Assembly: GCA_012270385.1 (NCBI GenBank)
Contig: JAAXIK010000138.1
Location: forward strand, 1-45,363
DNA from: Rubripirellula sp.
GTDB lineage: Bacteria > Planctomycetota > Planctomycetia > Pirellulales > Pirellulaceae
Reading direction: 5' to 3'
Length of the DNA: 45,363 nt
Part shown: in pieces, positions 1 to 9,417 of the stretch
Numbering within the stretch: the stretch's first letter is position 1
Layout: every line of letters begins with the position of its first letter
Notes under the pieces: generated by a model
Database searches by the model: none
Seen by the model: only the letters and a program-made list of their open reading frames with translations
What the model was told of the DNA's origin: nothing
Translations under genes and position numbers: made by a program

Positions 1-1278
1 TTGAACCGAAAAATAATTCACGCAGCAGATATTCATCTCGATAGTCCGCTACAGAAATTGAGTCAGTATGAAGGAGCTCCCGCCGAACAGATCAGGCGTG
101 CATCCCGAAATGCTCTAACAAAGCTCGTCGATCTCGCAATTGAGGAATCCGTCGACTTACTTGTCATAGCTGGAGACCTCTATGATGGCGATTGGCCGGA
201 TCAAAATACGGGGCTCTTTTTCGTCAGGCAAGCTGCTAGGCTCATTGATGCGGGGATACCACTGGTCGTGATTCGCGGTAACCATGATGCAGCGAACCTA
301 ATGACCAAAAATCTTCCATTGCCGAATAATCCTGATGGTTCCGAAGTGATGCTTTCAGCTCAGCAGGTGGATTGTCGGATTTTTGAATCCATCGGCGTTG
401 CGGTTCACGGTAAGTCTTTTCTGAATCGAGTTGAGATGCAAAATCTTGCTCAGCTCTATCCGCCTCCAAACGGCGGTTTATTCAACCTCGGCTTGTTGCA
501 TACAAGCCTTGGTGGATTCGAAGGGCATGATCCGTACGCGCCATGCACACCAGCAGAATTGGCAGACAAGCATTACGACTATTGGGCATTGGGTCACATT
601 CATCAGCGTGGTCGTCATGAAGTAGAAGGCTCCGCGCCGGTGGTGTTCAGTGGGAACCTTCAAGGTCGACATGTCAGAGAGTGTGGTGCAAAAGGTTGTT
701 ACTTGATTCGAGTGGATGATCGGAATCAATGTGAACTTGATTTTCGAGCACTCGATGTAGTGCGTTGGGAAAAGTTCTCCTTGGATGCTGCAGCATTATC
801 CCATCAAGATGAGGTGCTGGATCAGTTTCAAGGATGGATTGCTGACGAATTGCTTAAAATTGGTAATCGCACTCTTGTTGTTCGTGTCGAGGTTACGGGG
901 CCCACGCACCTCAATACGGTATTGCGAAAGGAGCAAGTGGCAATGCTGGATTCCCTACGATCCATTTCAGTGAGTGTGGGTGGAGGGCAGCTTTGGCTGG
1001 AAAACTTAAAAATTCGTACGACTGAAATTGTCGATTTGGAAGATGCTCGTGACGAGGATGGACCGATCTCCAGTCTCTCCGTTGTGATGAAGCAGTTACA
1101 GGCTCCAGATAGGTTGGCTGAACTCGTGGATGAGGAGATGAAAAACTTAAAAAAGAAGTTGCCACATGAGGTTTTACAGGGATCCGGAGAGATGCCGATT
1201 TCAGATCCACGGATCTTGGAGCAATTGGTTGAATCTGCGTGTGCCGAGATTCGATCTCAAATGAAAACGAATCACTGA
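1..1278 (+). CDS. YhaO/SbcD-like DNA repair metallophosphoesterase
   Basis: Probable Mn-dependent DNA nuclease of the Mre11/SbcD/YhaO family, acting in the cytoplasm with the Rad50-like ATPase encoded next to it. The calcineurin-type motifs are in order: DIH (D10, H12), GDLYD (D59), GNHD (N94, H95), then LLHTS near residue 168 and GHIHQ near 200. The length, 425 residues, suits YhaO. The first base of the window is the T of a TTG codon; the protein begins just before the first metal motif, as usual for the family, so TTG is a plausible true start, but an upstream start outside the window cannot be excluded. The partner gene follows 63 bp downstream on the same strand, so the two are probably one operon. 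The family call is firm; the exact substrate is not visible. Confidence 0.88.
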   Translation: MNRKIIHAADIHLDSPLQKLSQYEGAPAEQIRRASRNALTKLVDLAIEESVDLLVIAGDLYDGDWPDQNTGLFFVRQAARLIDAGIPLVVIRGNHDAANLMTKNLPLPNNPDGSEVMLSAQQVDCRIFESIGVAVHGKSFLNRVEMQNLAQLYPPPNGGLFNLGLLHTSLGGFEGHDPYAPCTPAELADKHYDYWALGHIHQRGRHEVEGSAPVVFSGNLQGRHVRECGAKGCYLIRVDDRNQCELDFRALDVVRWEKFSLDAAALSHQDEVLDQFQGWIADELLKIGNRTLVVRVEVTGPTHLNTVLRKEQVAMLDSLRSISVSVGGGQLWLENLKIRTTEIVDLEDARDEDGPISSLSVVMKQLQAPDRLAELVDEEMKNLKKKLPHEVLQGSGEMPISDPRILEQLVESACAEIRSQMKTNH

Positions 1279-1341
1279 AACCCTCTCATCGCTTACTCGC
1301 TGCTCTTTGATCCAAGTCTACGTTTATTTTCGGAATTTACA

Positions 1342-4300
1342 ATGTTTATCGCACGGTTAGATCTTAAAGCATTCGGTAAGTTTACCGACGTTTCGCTCGA
1401 TCTTTCTGCCGAGGACCGGAACTTTCATTTGATCTACGGACCAAATGAGGCGGGCAAATCAACTTCTCTGCGGGCGATAACCTCACTGCTGTTTGGAATG
1501 GAATCCAATACGGATGATTGCTTCTTGCATCGTTCCACCGATATTAGGGTTGGAGGTCTGTTGGTGGACCCCGATACCGGTGTTCAGTTGGATTGTGTTC
1601 GTCGCCGTGGACGAAAAAAAACATTGAGAGATGCGGACGACAATGATCCGGTGGACAGCCAAACGCTGGATCAATTACTTGGTGGAATCAACCGAGATGG
1701 TTTTCGGACTCGATTTGGCATCTCTTATGAAAGCTTGGTTTCCGGAGGTCAAGCCATTGCCAAGGGTGCCGGAGATCTAGGAGAAATACTGTTTGCTGCG
1801 GGAGCTGGTGTAGGCCAGTTGCGTCAGCTTCAGGAGCAATTTGAATTGGATGCGGCTGAGCTTTTTGCTCCCAGGGCGACAAAGGCACGGATTAATGCAG
1901 CAGTCAAAGGCCTAGATGAAGATCGGCATTCGATGAAAGAGCTTCAGGTTTCAAACACAAGGTTTGAATCTCTCAGAACGAACCTTACGAACCACCGAGA
2001 AGCCGCAGCTGAAGCAAAGCTCGAGTTGACGAGAGTGATTGCAAAATTGGATTCCTTGGATGCATTGAAAAAAGCCATCGCATTTGTGCCCTCTTGGAGT
2101 GAGGCTAAGGATGCATTGGAAGGATTGAGAGATGTTCCTGACCTGAATGAGGATTTTGTTACCAGTAGGCATCGTTTCCAAGCGGATCTTGAGATCGCTA
2201 AAGCGGAGGAACAAAAACTAAAAGAGCGATGGAAAGATCTAGAGAAGAAGCTGGAAAATCTAGATCCTGATCACTCACTGCTCGAACACGATCTGGAAAT
2301 ACAGAAGTTATTTCAGCAAATTAAACTTTATGAAAAGTCAGAAAGAGAACTTTCTGAAGCAAAGAGAGCACAGGGTCTTCTCGATGAAAAGGTAAGTTTT
2401 GCGTTGGAAGAGATCTTGCAAGAAGCTCTGCTGAACGTCACTCAAGTGAAGGAGATCTCGACTGAGAGTGAGCAGCTTGATTATTTAAGAAAGAGTAACG
2501 GGCTTATTGATCGGATGCGTCTTCTTGCTCAGCAACACAAAGTATTAGTGGATCGAGGGAAGGAGGCCGGGGAATTATTCGAGGTTGAAACTCGCAGGAT
2601 CAAGGCAGTTGAGCAGCAGTTGACAGACTTTGGTGAATTGACCAACCCCAAACCATTGGCTGATCTGTTGGAGAATCTGGGTAATCCTAGTGTGATCGCA
2701 GATGCGGTTAAGCGACAACGCGAGAATTGTGATAAGGCAAAGCGTCAATGCGAGGGACTACTTCATGCATTAAAGGGTTTTGATGGCACGGTTGATGAGG
2801 CAATTCGCATTCGGCTGCCCTCCCCTGCTGAACTCGAAGCCATTGCACAACGGATCGTTGATCTGAAAATTGCTATGACAGATCAAGATGGGGAAGTTGC
2901 ACAGAAACAGAAGCAAGTGAAAGATGTTAACAATCAATTAGCTGAAATGGCTGAGGACATTTCATGTCCAACCGATGATGAACTACAGGCTGCTCGGTTG
3001 GAGCGAGATCAGCTGATCCAAGATCTAGCGAGAGATGCATCGCCGGAGACTTTGAAAGCTGTTTGCTTATCCGTCAGGGAGGTTGATGAGCTGAGTGATC
3101 AACGATTCAAACACGCAGAATTAATTCATGCAAAAGTCTCGCTCGAAGGTCGAAAGGACACGCTTGAAAAACATATATCGCAGATGAAGATTGAATTGAA
3201 CGGTATTCAAGATACGCATCACGAAGCTGTGCAAGCTTGGCGCGAAATCTGGGGAGAGAGTGGTGTTAGGGCGGGATCCGTCGAAGAGATGCGAGATTGG
3301 GTCAAGAAACACAATGCTCTCATCGAGAGTATTGAAGAGATGCGGGACGAGGAGATGCAGCTCTCGGTAATGGTATCAGATATTCAGAGGAATCTGAATC
3401 GATTGACAACTGCCCTCGGTATTGATTCCTCTTCCTCAGCAAAGGAGGTTCGACAGGATCAGCCCGAGCTTTTCCAGTGTCAAGTTGAGGATGAGCTCTT
3501 TGCTTTACATGACCGAGCTCTGGCGGAGCGTGCAGATCGCGATTCGAAATGGATGGAATATCAGTCTTTAAAGCAGAAGCACAAAGAAATGAAGATCCAG
3601 CTTCCCCTCGTGGAAGCAAGGGTGGACACCATTACGGATGAATTACAGCAATGGTCGGACTCGTGGCGGGAAGTAGATCCAGTGCTTTTTGAGTGTGGAG
3701 AGTTTGACTCAGCGATGACTATGGTTTGTCTAGATCAACTTTCTCAACTCAACCTGGATTTGAAGGAAAGGGAGGATTTGATTCGGAGAGTTAGGCACCT
3801 ACAGGAAGATCAAAATTCTTTTGTTGCTTCCGTTGGGCAGCTTTGTGAGAAACTCGGTGAGGAACCCAGTGATTTATCCGATGTGATTGCGTTGGTTTCT
3901 AGCTTGTATCGACGCATGGAAAAAGAAAAAACCTCACAGAGAGCGTTGGAATCTTACCGAGAGGAATTGAGCGAAACCGAAGAAAAATCAAGTGATGCAG
4001 TAGCAAAAGTCAAAGCGGCGATTCAATCGCTATCGAATTTATGCAGGGAGGCGGGGGCAGAAACTGTCGAAGAACTACCGAAAATCGAGAGGGAGAGTAG
4101 AGAGAAGAGAGCGCTTCACGCCAAGTGTGCCCAGTTGAAGCAGCAACTGCGGGAGCTTGCTGCCGAGCGAGAGTTGGGTGATTTCATGAAAGATGCAATG
4201 AGCAAAACACAAAGCGTCTGGGAGATGGAGATTACTGAACTCCAAAAGCAAAAAGATCATCTTCTGGCTCGGCGAGAAGAACTGCTGCTCGAAATCGGAG

Positions 4301-4887
4301 CCTTCGAAAATGAGTTTTCAAAAATCGACGGGGATGCGAAAGCTTTCGACCTTCGTCAGAAAATGGAACACGCTGTGGGGCAGATGCGAAATGACGTGGA
4401 GCAATACCTGGTCAAGCGAATCGGATCCAAGCTGCTGCAGCAATCGATTGAGCACTACAGAAGAGTTAATCAGAGTCCTGTGCTTTCGATATCAGAGATT
4501 TATTTTTCGCGACTAACGTGTGGCGAGTATGTGAAGTTGCAACCTGACTATGACACTTCGGGTAAGGCTACCCTGCAAACCATCGATCGGTCCGGGATTG
4601 CAAAATCCGTTTCAGAGATGAGCACCGGAACAGCAGATTCACTCTATCTTGCATTGAGACTAGCAAGTTTACAGCATCAAATGGAAAGTGGCGTCGCATT
4701 GCCGGTGGTGATTGACGACTGCCTCATTCAATTAGACGATCATCGAGCATTGGCCGCGCTGGAATCATTAAGTGAGCTCTCCAAGCGTACGCAAGTGATC
4801 CTGTTTACCCATCACCAACACTTGATTGATCTGGCTCGTGAAGGTCTTGGAGATCAAGCAGTGAGGATCCATCAACTAGGTGCTTAG
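1342..4887 (+). CDS. YhaN/Rad50-like AAA ATPase with long coiled coil
   Basis: SMC/Rad50-type ATPase expected to work with the upstream nuclease on DNA ends. The N-terminal ATPase half carries the Walker A GPNEAGKST (residues 33-41). Residues about 190-1040 are mostly charged heptad-like sequence typical of coiled coil. The C-terminal half has the ABC signature MSTGTADSLYLALRL (from residue 1093), Walker B VVIDDCL (about 1121-1127) and a terminal FTHHQH switch. At 1181 residues it matches YhaN-type proteins rather than short RecF/RecN. I see no CxxC zinc hook in the middle, which fits YhaN better than canonical SbcC. The gene ends 42 bp from the convergent sulfatase. The start ATG lies right before the conserved first strand. 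Confidence 0.9.
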   Translation: MFIARLDLKAFGKFTDVSLDLSAEDRNFHLIYGPNEAGKSTSLRAITSLLFGMESNTDDCFLHRSTDIRVGGLLVDPDTGVQLDCVRRRGRKKTLRDADDNDPVDSQTLDQLLGGINRDGFRTRFGISYESLVSGGQAIAKGAGDLGEILFAAGAGVGQLRQLQEQFELDAAELFAPRATKARINAAVKGLDEDRHSMKELQVSNTRFESLRTNLTNHREAAAEAKLELTRVIAKLDSLDALKKAIAFVPSWSEAKDALEGLRDVPDLNEDFVTSRHRFQADLEIAKAEEQKLKERWKDLEKKLENLDPDHSLLEHDLEIQKLFQQIKLYEKSERELSEAKRAQGLLDEKVSFALEEILQEALLNVTQVKEISTESEQLDYLRKSNGLIDRMRLLAQQHKVLVDRGKEAGELFEVETRRIKAVEQQLTDFGELTNPKPLADLLENLGNPSVIADAVKRQRENCDKAKRQCEGLLHALKGFDGTVDEAIRIRLPSPAELEAIAQRIVDLKIAMTDQDGEVAQKQKQVKDVNNQLAEMAEDISCPTDDELQAARLERDQLIQDLARDASPETLKAVCLSVREVDELSDQRFKHAELIHAKVSLEGRKDTLEKHISQMKIELNGIQDTHHEAVQAWREIWGESGVRAGSVEEMRDWVKKHNALIESIEEMRDEEMQLSVMVSDIQRNLNRLTTALGIDSSSSAKEVRQDQPELFQCQVEDELFALHDRALAERADRDSKWMEYQSLKQKHKEMKIQLPLVEARVDTITDELQQWSDSWREVDPVLFECGEFDSAMTMVCLDQLSQLNLDLKEREDLIRRVRHLQEDQNSFVASVGQLCEKLGEEPSDLSDVIALVSSLYRRMEKEKTSQRALESYREELSETEEKSSDAVAKVKAAIQSLSNLCREAGAETVEELPKIERESREKRALHAKCAQLKQQLRELAAERELGDFMKDAMSKTQSVWEMEITELQKQKDHLLARREELLLEIGAFENEFSKIDGDAKAFDLRQKMEHAVGQMRNDVEQYLVKRIGSKLLQQSIEHYRRVNQSPVLSISEIYFSRLTCGEYVKLQPDYDTSGKATLQTIDRSGIAKSVSEMSTGTADSLYLALRLASLQHQMESGVALPVVIDDCLIQLDDHRALAALESLSELSKRTQVILFTHHQHLIDLAREGLGDQAVRIHQLGA

Positions 4888-4929
4888 AGGCTTAGCTTGC
4901 TTCCCTATGGAAAAGGTTGGATCGGAGAG

Positions 4930-6351
4930 CTAGTAGTCGTTCCCGCCATCACTTGCTTTGCACGAACGAATCCATTGAATGACATTCGATTTCATTTGAT
5001 TCAGTTGTTGTGGGTTGGTCGCAGACAGATCAAGCGTTTCGGTGGGATCGTCGAGCAGATTGTAAAGCTCCCAAGTGTTACCTTGATCTGCGCTATAGAG
5101 TTTGAATTCATCTTCTTGCCACGCAATCTGCTTGGCGGATTGAAATCCGATTGGATTACCTCGAAGCTTTGTCTCGCCACGTAGAATCGGTAGCAGTGAG
5201 ATCCCGTCAAGCGGTCGGGGACTGGTGTATTTGATGCCAAGTAAATCAAGGATTGTAGGGAGGATGTCACTGGTCACTGCAGGCGTATCGACGATCTGTT
5301 TCTCAGTGTGATTTGGCCAGATTAGGATGCCTGGAACGCGAATGCCGCCTTCGTAGAGAGATCTTTTTCTTCCTCGCAGTGTGTGCGCTGATCCCGGAGC
5401 TTTTTCTGTTGACCCCTCGGGTCCGTTATCTGAGCAGAAGAGTAAGATGGTATCTTCTTCAACTTTAAGTGTCTTTAAGAAGTCCCTCAGTCGCCCCACC
5501 TGATTATCCATGGAGGAGATGCATCCAAAATAGTTCTTGAAATAGCTACTGCTATTTTCGTACTGCTTTGCATACTTTGGATCAGAGACGACCGGTAGAT
5601 GTGGAGCGTGAAACCAGATTGTTGCAAAGAACGGTTTTTCAGCTTCAGCTGCTTTTTCAATAAAAGGAAGAACTCGGTCCATCACGACCCTTGATGTGTC
5701 TCCCTCGAGATTCTCTTTCACTTCTTCAAGTTGATGGTTCCAGAATCGTGTCCCGTAGAACGTGCTTGGCGTGTCGGAGGTTAATGCGTCCCAACCATTT
5801 CGACTCGCATCCAAAGGGGACCTCATTGGATCGAACGTAGGTACTTTCGACTCGGTAACAAAGCTCTCATCGAATCCGTGCATCGATGGAGTTGAGAAGT
5901 GCTTGACTCCCCTGGGGCCTCCCCGGTTTGCGTCTTTGATCGTTTTGGTAAGCGTTCCGAGGTGCCATTTTCCGAAGTGACCGCAATGGTATCCTAAGGG
6001 GCGTAGCAATTCCGGGACTGTTATTTCCTCCTGCGGTAGGTGACCGGTGTTTGCACTATAGATGCCGTATCGGAAGGGATGCCGTCCTGTCAAGCAACTT
6101 CCTCGAGTCGGGCTGCAGACCGGGGCAGCGGAATAAAATCGGGTGAACCGAACGCCTTGTTCTGCCATGCGGTTAATGTGAGGACTCTCAATCTTGGATT
6201 CGGGGTTGTAGCATTGTAAATCGCCGTAACCGAGGTCATCACACATAATCAAAATGAAATTTGGTGATGGGGATTTAGCATAACTACATCTGGGCATCCC
6301 TTGAAAAAATAGTGTAAGAGCGAGCAAAATTGTGGTTTGTAGATATGTCAT
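4930..6351 (-). CDS. Secreted arylsulfatase-family sulfatase
   Basis: Type I sulfatase of the alkaline-phosphatase superfamily, hydrolysing sulfate esters, probably of algal or other sulfated polysaccharides, outside the cytoplasm. The protein opens with a hydrophobic signal peptide (residues about 5-25). The metal ligands appear in MCDDLGYGD (D38, D39), and the formylglycine signature is C79-S-P-T-R83, so C79 is the residue to be oxidised. FGKWHLG follows, and SDNGPEG lies in the C-terminal half. The length of 473 residues is normal and no disruption is seen. It lies 95 bp downstream of the uvrA-like gene on the same strand, which may be read-through rather than functional linkage. The natural sulfated substrate cannot be deduced. 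Confidence 0.9.
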   Translation of the reverse strand: MTYLQTTILLALTLFFQGMPRCSYAKSPSPNFILIMCDDLGYGDLQCYNPESKIESPHINRMAEQGVRFTRFYSAAPVCSPTRGSCLTGRHPFRYGIYSANTGHLPQEEITVPELLRPLGYHCGHFGKWHLGTLTKTIKDANRGGPRGVKHFSTPSMHGFDESFVTESKVPTFDPMRSPLDASRNGWDALTSDTPSTFYGTRFWNHQLEEVKENLEGDTSRVVMDRVLPFIEKAAEAEKPFFATIWFHAPHLPVVSDPKYAKQYENSSSYFKNYFGCISSMDNQVGRLRDFLKTLKVEEDTILLFCSDNGPEGSTEKAPGSAHTLRGRKRSLYEGGIRVPGILIWPNHTEKQIVDTPAVTSDILPTILDLLGIKYTSPRPLDGISLLPILRGETKLRGNPIGFQSAKQIAWQEDEFKLYSADQGNTWELYNLLDDPTETLDLSATNPQQLNQMKSNVIQWIRSCKASDGGNDY

Positions 6352-6446
6352 TTTTACCGTTCTTTTCGAAAGAGCTGGCGGGTCTAATTTTCGAGATCCC
6401 TTGTCTTGGCCATCGCCTGTTTAACGGGGAGTAATCCTGGCCGATC

Positions 6447-9293
6447 CTAACCAATAATAGATGATCGGAGCTTACTTAATACTTGGCCTGTAAGGCTCTC
6501 TTGCACATTGGCAACCTGATCGGGAGTGCCGTGAGCCACCACACTCCCACCATCTTCAGCTGCACCAGGGCCTAGGTCAATGATATAGTCAGCAGCTTGC
6601 ATCAATAGAGCGTTGTGTTCGACCACGAGCAGGCTATGTCCATCGGCAATCAGAGCATCAAAACAGTCGATCAAGCGTATGATGTCCGCGAAGTGCAGCC
6701 CTGTCGTGGGTTCATCAAGTATGAATAGAGTCTTGCTTTTACTGGCAGTCGCCAAGAATGCGGCTAATTTCAGGCGTTGAGCTTCACCGCTTGATAATGT
6801 GGTCGCTGGCTGTCCAAGCTTAATGTATCCCAGTCCAACATCAATCATCTTCTTCAGCCGTTCTTGAATCTTGTCACAGCCGCGGAAGAATGCGTACGCT
6901 TCACTAACGGACATATTGAGTACATCGGATATCGATCGATCTCGATATCGCACTTTTAGGATCTCATCCCTGTATCGGGAACCTTGGCAGGTGGGGCACT
7001 GCATGGTGATATCTGCCATGAACTGCATGTCGATTTGCAGCAACCCAGAACCTTCGCACTGCGTGCAATGGCCCCTGTCGCTATTAAAGCTGAAGTGCCC
7101 AGCTTCATAGCCCAAGGATTTTGCTTCGGTTGTATTTGCAAATACCTTTCGAATTGGATCGAATGCCTTGATGAATGTTACGGGAGCACTTCGTGCGCTT
7201 CGGCTGATCGGAGATTGGTCAACGAGTAGGCAATCTTTGATCTGGCTCAATCCTCCAATGCTGCTAAAAGGTAAAGTCTCAACGATCTTTTGTTTTTTTC
7301 GTTTTTGAATCGCGCCAAAAAGAGTGTCTTGAATCAGTGAACTCTTTCCACTGCCCGAGATGCCGGTTACGAGACAGAGTACGCCTAGGGGGAATTCCAC
7401 GGTCAAATCTTTCAGATTGTTTCCGTTAGCGTTTTTTAGAGAAAGAAAACCCTTAGGCTTTCTGGGCATTCTCTCCTTCACCGCCCAACCCCTTTCTCCC
7501 GCAAGAAATTGGCCTGTGTGGCTAGTCTTATCTTGAATCATCTCATCAGGAGATCCTTGAAAGACGACTTCCCCGCCTTGCTTGCCTGCTCCTGGCCCGA
7601 TTTCTATGACATGCTCAGCGAGACGAATCATGGTTTCTTCATGCTCCACCAGAATCACGCTATTGCCACGATCGCGAAGCTGAAGGATCGCTCCGCATAA
7701 TTGTTCCACGTCATGTGGATGCAAACCCGCGGTCGGCTCATCGAGTACGTAAAGCATATTGACCAGACTGCTTCCCAGCGTGGAGGTCAGAGCAACTCGC
7801 TGTGTTTCACCGCCTGATAAAGTGCGGAGCGTACGATCCAATTGAAGGTATCCCAAGCCGACCTGTTGAAGAAATCCAATGCGTTGAGAAATTTGGTGTA
7901 ACGGTTCAGCAGCTATATTCTCTTCTCGTTTGCTGAGTATGAGCTGCTGAATTTCCTCTTTGGCTTCATCGGCTCGCATGTTAAGCCATTGGCTAATGTT
8001 TAAGCGTCCCAATCGGTAAGCGAGCGTTTCGGGTTTAAACCGTTTTCCATCACAATCGGGACATTTTTTGTAACTGCGATATCGAGAAGCAAAGATTCGA
8101 ATATGCATCTTGTACTTTTTTCGATCAAGCCACGCAAAGAATCCGTCAAGTCCACCAAAGTTCCTCTCTGGGACTCCTTTTTGGATAAGCGTTCGGTGCT
8201 TTTTTCTTAGCTTTTTGTAGGGAACATCAGTGGGTATGTCATAATCATCCGCTAACTCAAGAAGCTCATCGAGTTCGTGCCGATATGAAGGTGTATTCCA
8301 GGGAGCAATTGCTCCCTCGCTGAGTGATAAATCTGGATTGGGTACGACCAGACTCATGTCTACATCCACAATTTCGCCGAACCCTTCGCACCGCGCACAA
8401 GCGCCAAGTGGGTTGTTAAAATTAAAAAGTCTCGGCACTGGAGATTGGTAATCAATGTCACAGGTGTCGCATCTCAATTCTCGGCTGATCGTTCGTTGCT
8501 TCCAAGCTTTACCATCGACGGTGATGATTCTTTCACCAGTCGCTGGCTGTATGTCGTCCTTGACTTCAGTGAGTATTACAGCTCGACCGTTTCCCTCTGT
8601 CATCGCCGTCTCAATCGATTCTGTCCACCTCTTGAGTTCATTGGATTCACTCAGTCGGTCGACCACAACAAGGGCACTGCAGCCAGTGGCTTGGATCTGT
8701 TGAGCAAGCTTTGACCGATCATCATCTGATAGCCTGAAAGAGAATTCATCCAATATCAGACGAACATAACCTTCTCTTTGGAGTCCAAGCAGGATCTCGT
8801 TGGCCTCTTGCCGATTGGGAAGCCATACCGGAAATGCCACCATGGCTCGCGCCTTGGCGCCACTCGTGGTCATCTCTATCCCAACCTCTTCAGGTGAATC
8901 ACGAGTGACGGGTGAACCACATTCAATGCAGTGCAGGGATGCAGCTTTAGCGAATGCGAGACGCAAGTAGTCCGCAATTTCTGTCGCGGTTGCCACCGTG
9001 CTGCGATTACTTTTGGAACCGGTGGAGCGTGTAACAGCGATGGCGGGTGGAATTCCTTTGATTTCTTCGCAGTCTGGTTTGTCAAGTCGCTCAAGAAACT
9101 GTCGCGTGTAAGCGGAAAAACTCTCGATGTAGCATCTTTGACCTTCCGCGTAGAGTGTATCGAGAGCCAACGAGCTTTTTCCGCTCCCTGAAAGCCCACA
9201 TATTGCGACGAGCGTCCTTCTGGGAATATCGATATTGATATTCTTTAGGTTATGTACTCGGCATCCTCGCAGGGAAATAACCTGATCCTGCAC
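6447..9293 (-). CDS. uvrA: UvrA-family excinuclease subunit A, divergent
   Basis: Damage-sensing ATPase of nucleotide excision repair or a close paralogue. Numbered from the longest frame (TTG at 9401), Walker A GLSGSGKS is at 69-76, and a UvrB-binding-like region follows. The first zinc module (CDTC...CARC), signature LSGGETQR and Walker B YVLDEPTAGLHP come next. The second half has GISGSGKSS, the DQSPISR block, the second zinc module (CTQC...CPTC), signature LSSGEAQRLKLA and FILDEPTTGLH. The second signature reads LSSGE where LSGGE is usual. The frame is open to a TTG at 9401, but the first 36 residues look unlike UvrA and that TTG has no ribosome site. I prefer GTG at 9293, which has AGGA upstream and begins just before the conserved strand. 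It is divergent from ligA. Whether this is the housekeeping UvrA or a second copy is unclear. Confidence 0.85.
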   Translation of the reverse strand: MQDQVISLRGCRVHNLKNINIDIPRRTLVAICGLSGSGKSSLALDTLYAEGQRCYIESFSAYTRQFLERLDKPDCEEIKGIPPAIAVTRSTGSKSNRSTVATATEIADYLRLAFAKAASLHCIECGSPVTRDSPEEVGIEMTTSGAKARAMVAFPVWLPNRQEANEILLGLQREGYVRLILDEFSFRLSDDDRSKLAQQIQATGCSALVVVDRLSESNELKRWTESIETAMTEGNGRAVILTEVKDDIQPATGERIITVDGKAWKQRTISRELRCDTCDIDYQSPVPRLFNFNNPLGACARCEGFGEIVDVDMSLVVPNPDLSLSEGAIAPWNTPSYRHELDELLELADDYDIPTDVPYKKLRKKHRTLIQKGVPERNFGGLDGFFAWLDRKKYKMHIRIFASRYRSYKKCPDCDGKRFKPETLAYRLGRLNISQWLNMRADEAKEEIQQLILSKREENIAAEPLHQISQRIGFLQQVGLGYLQLDRTLRTLSGGETQRVALTSTLGSSLVNMLYVLDEPTAGLHPHDVEQLCGAILQLRDRGNSVILVEHEETMIRLAEHVIEIGPGAGKQGGEVVFQGSPDEMIQDKTSHTGQFLAGERGWAVKERMPRKPKGFLSLKNANGNNLKDLTVEFPLGVLCLVTGISGSGKSSLIQDTLFGAIQKRKKQKIVETLPFSSIGGLSQIKDCLLVDQSPISRSARSAPVTFIKAFDPIRKVFANTTEAKSLGYEAGHFSFNSDRGHCTQCEGSGLLQIDMQFMADITMQCPTCQGSRYRDEILKVRYRDRSISDVLNMSVSEAYAFFRGCDKIQERLKKMIDVGLGYIKLGQPATTLSSGEAQRLKLAAFLATASKSKTLFILDEPTTGLHFADIIRLIDCFDALIADGHSLLVVEHNALLMQAADYIIDLGPGAAEDGGSVVAHGTPDQVANVQESLTGQVLSKLRSSIIG

Positions 9294-9417
9294 GGTGGTA
9301 TCCTGGGTCAATAAGGTGTGGGTTTCGCGGGTTTGATAGTTTATAAAAGCGGCCACCGCTGAAGTGGTGATGGGCAAACTAATGGCAGAGTTTTTTATCA
9401 AAAGTTGAGAGAACGCA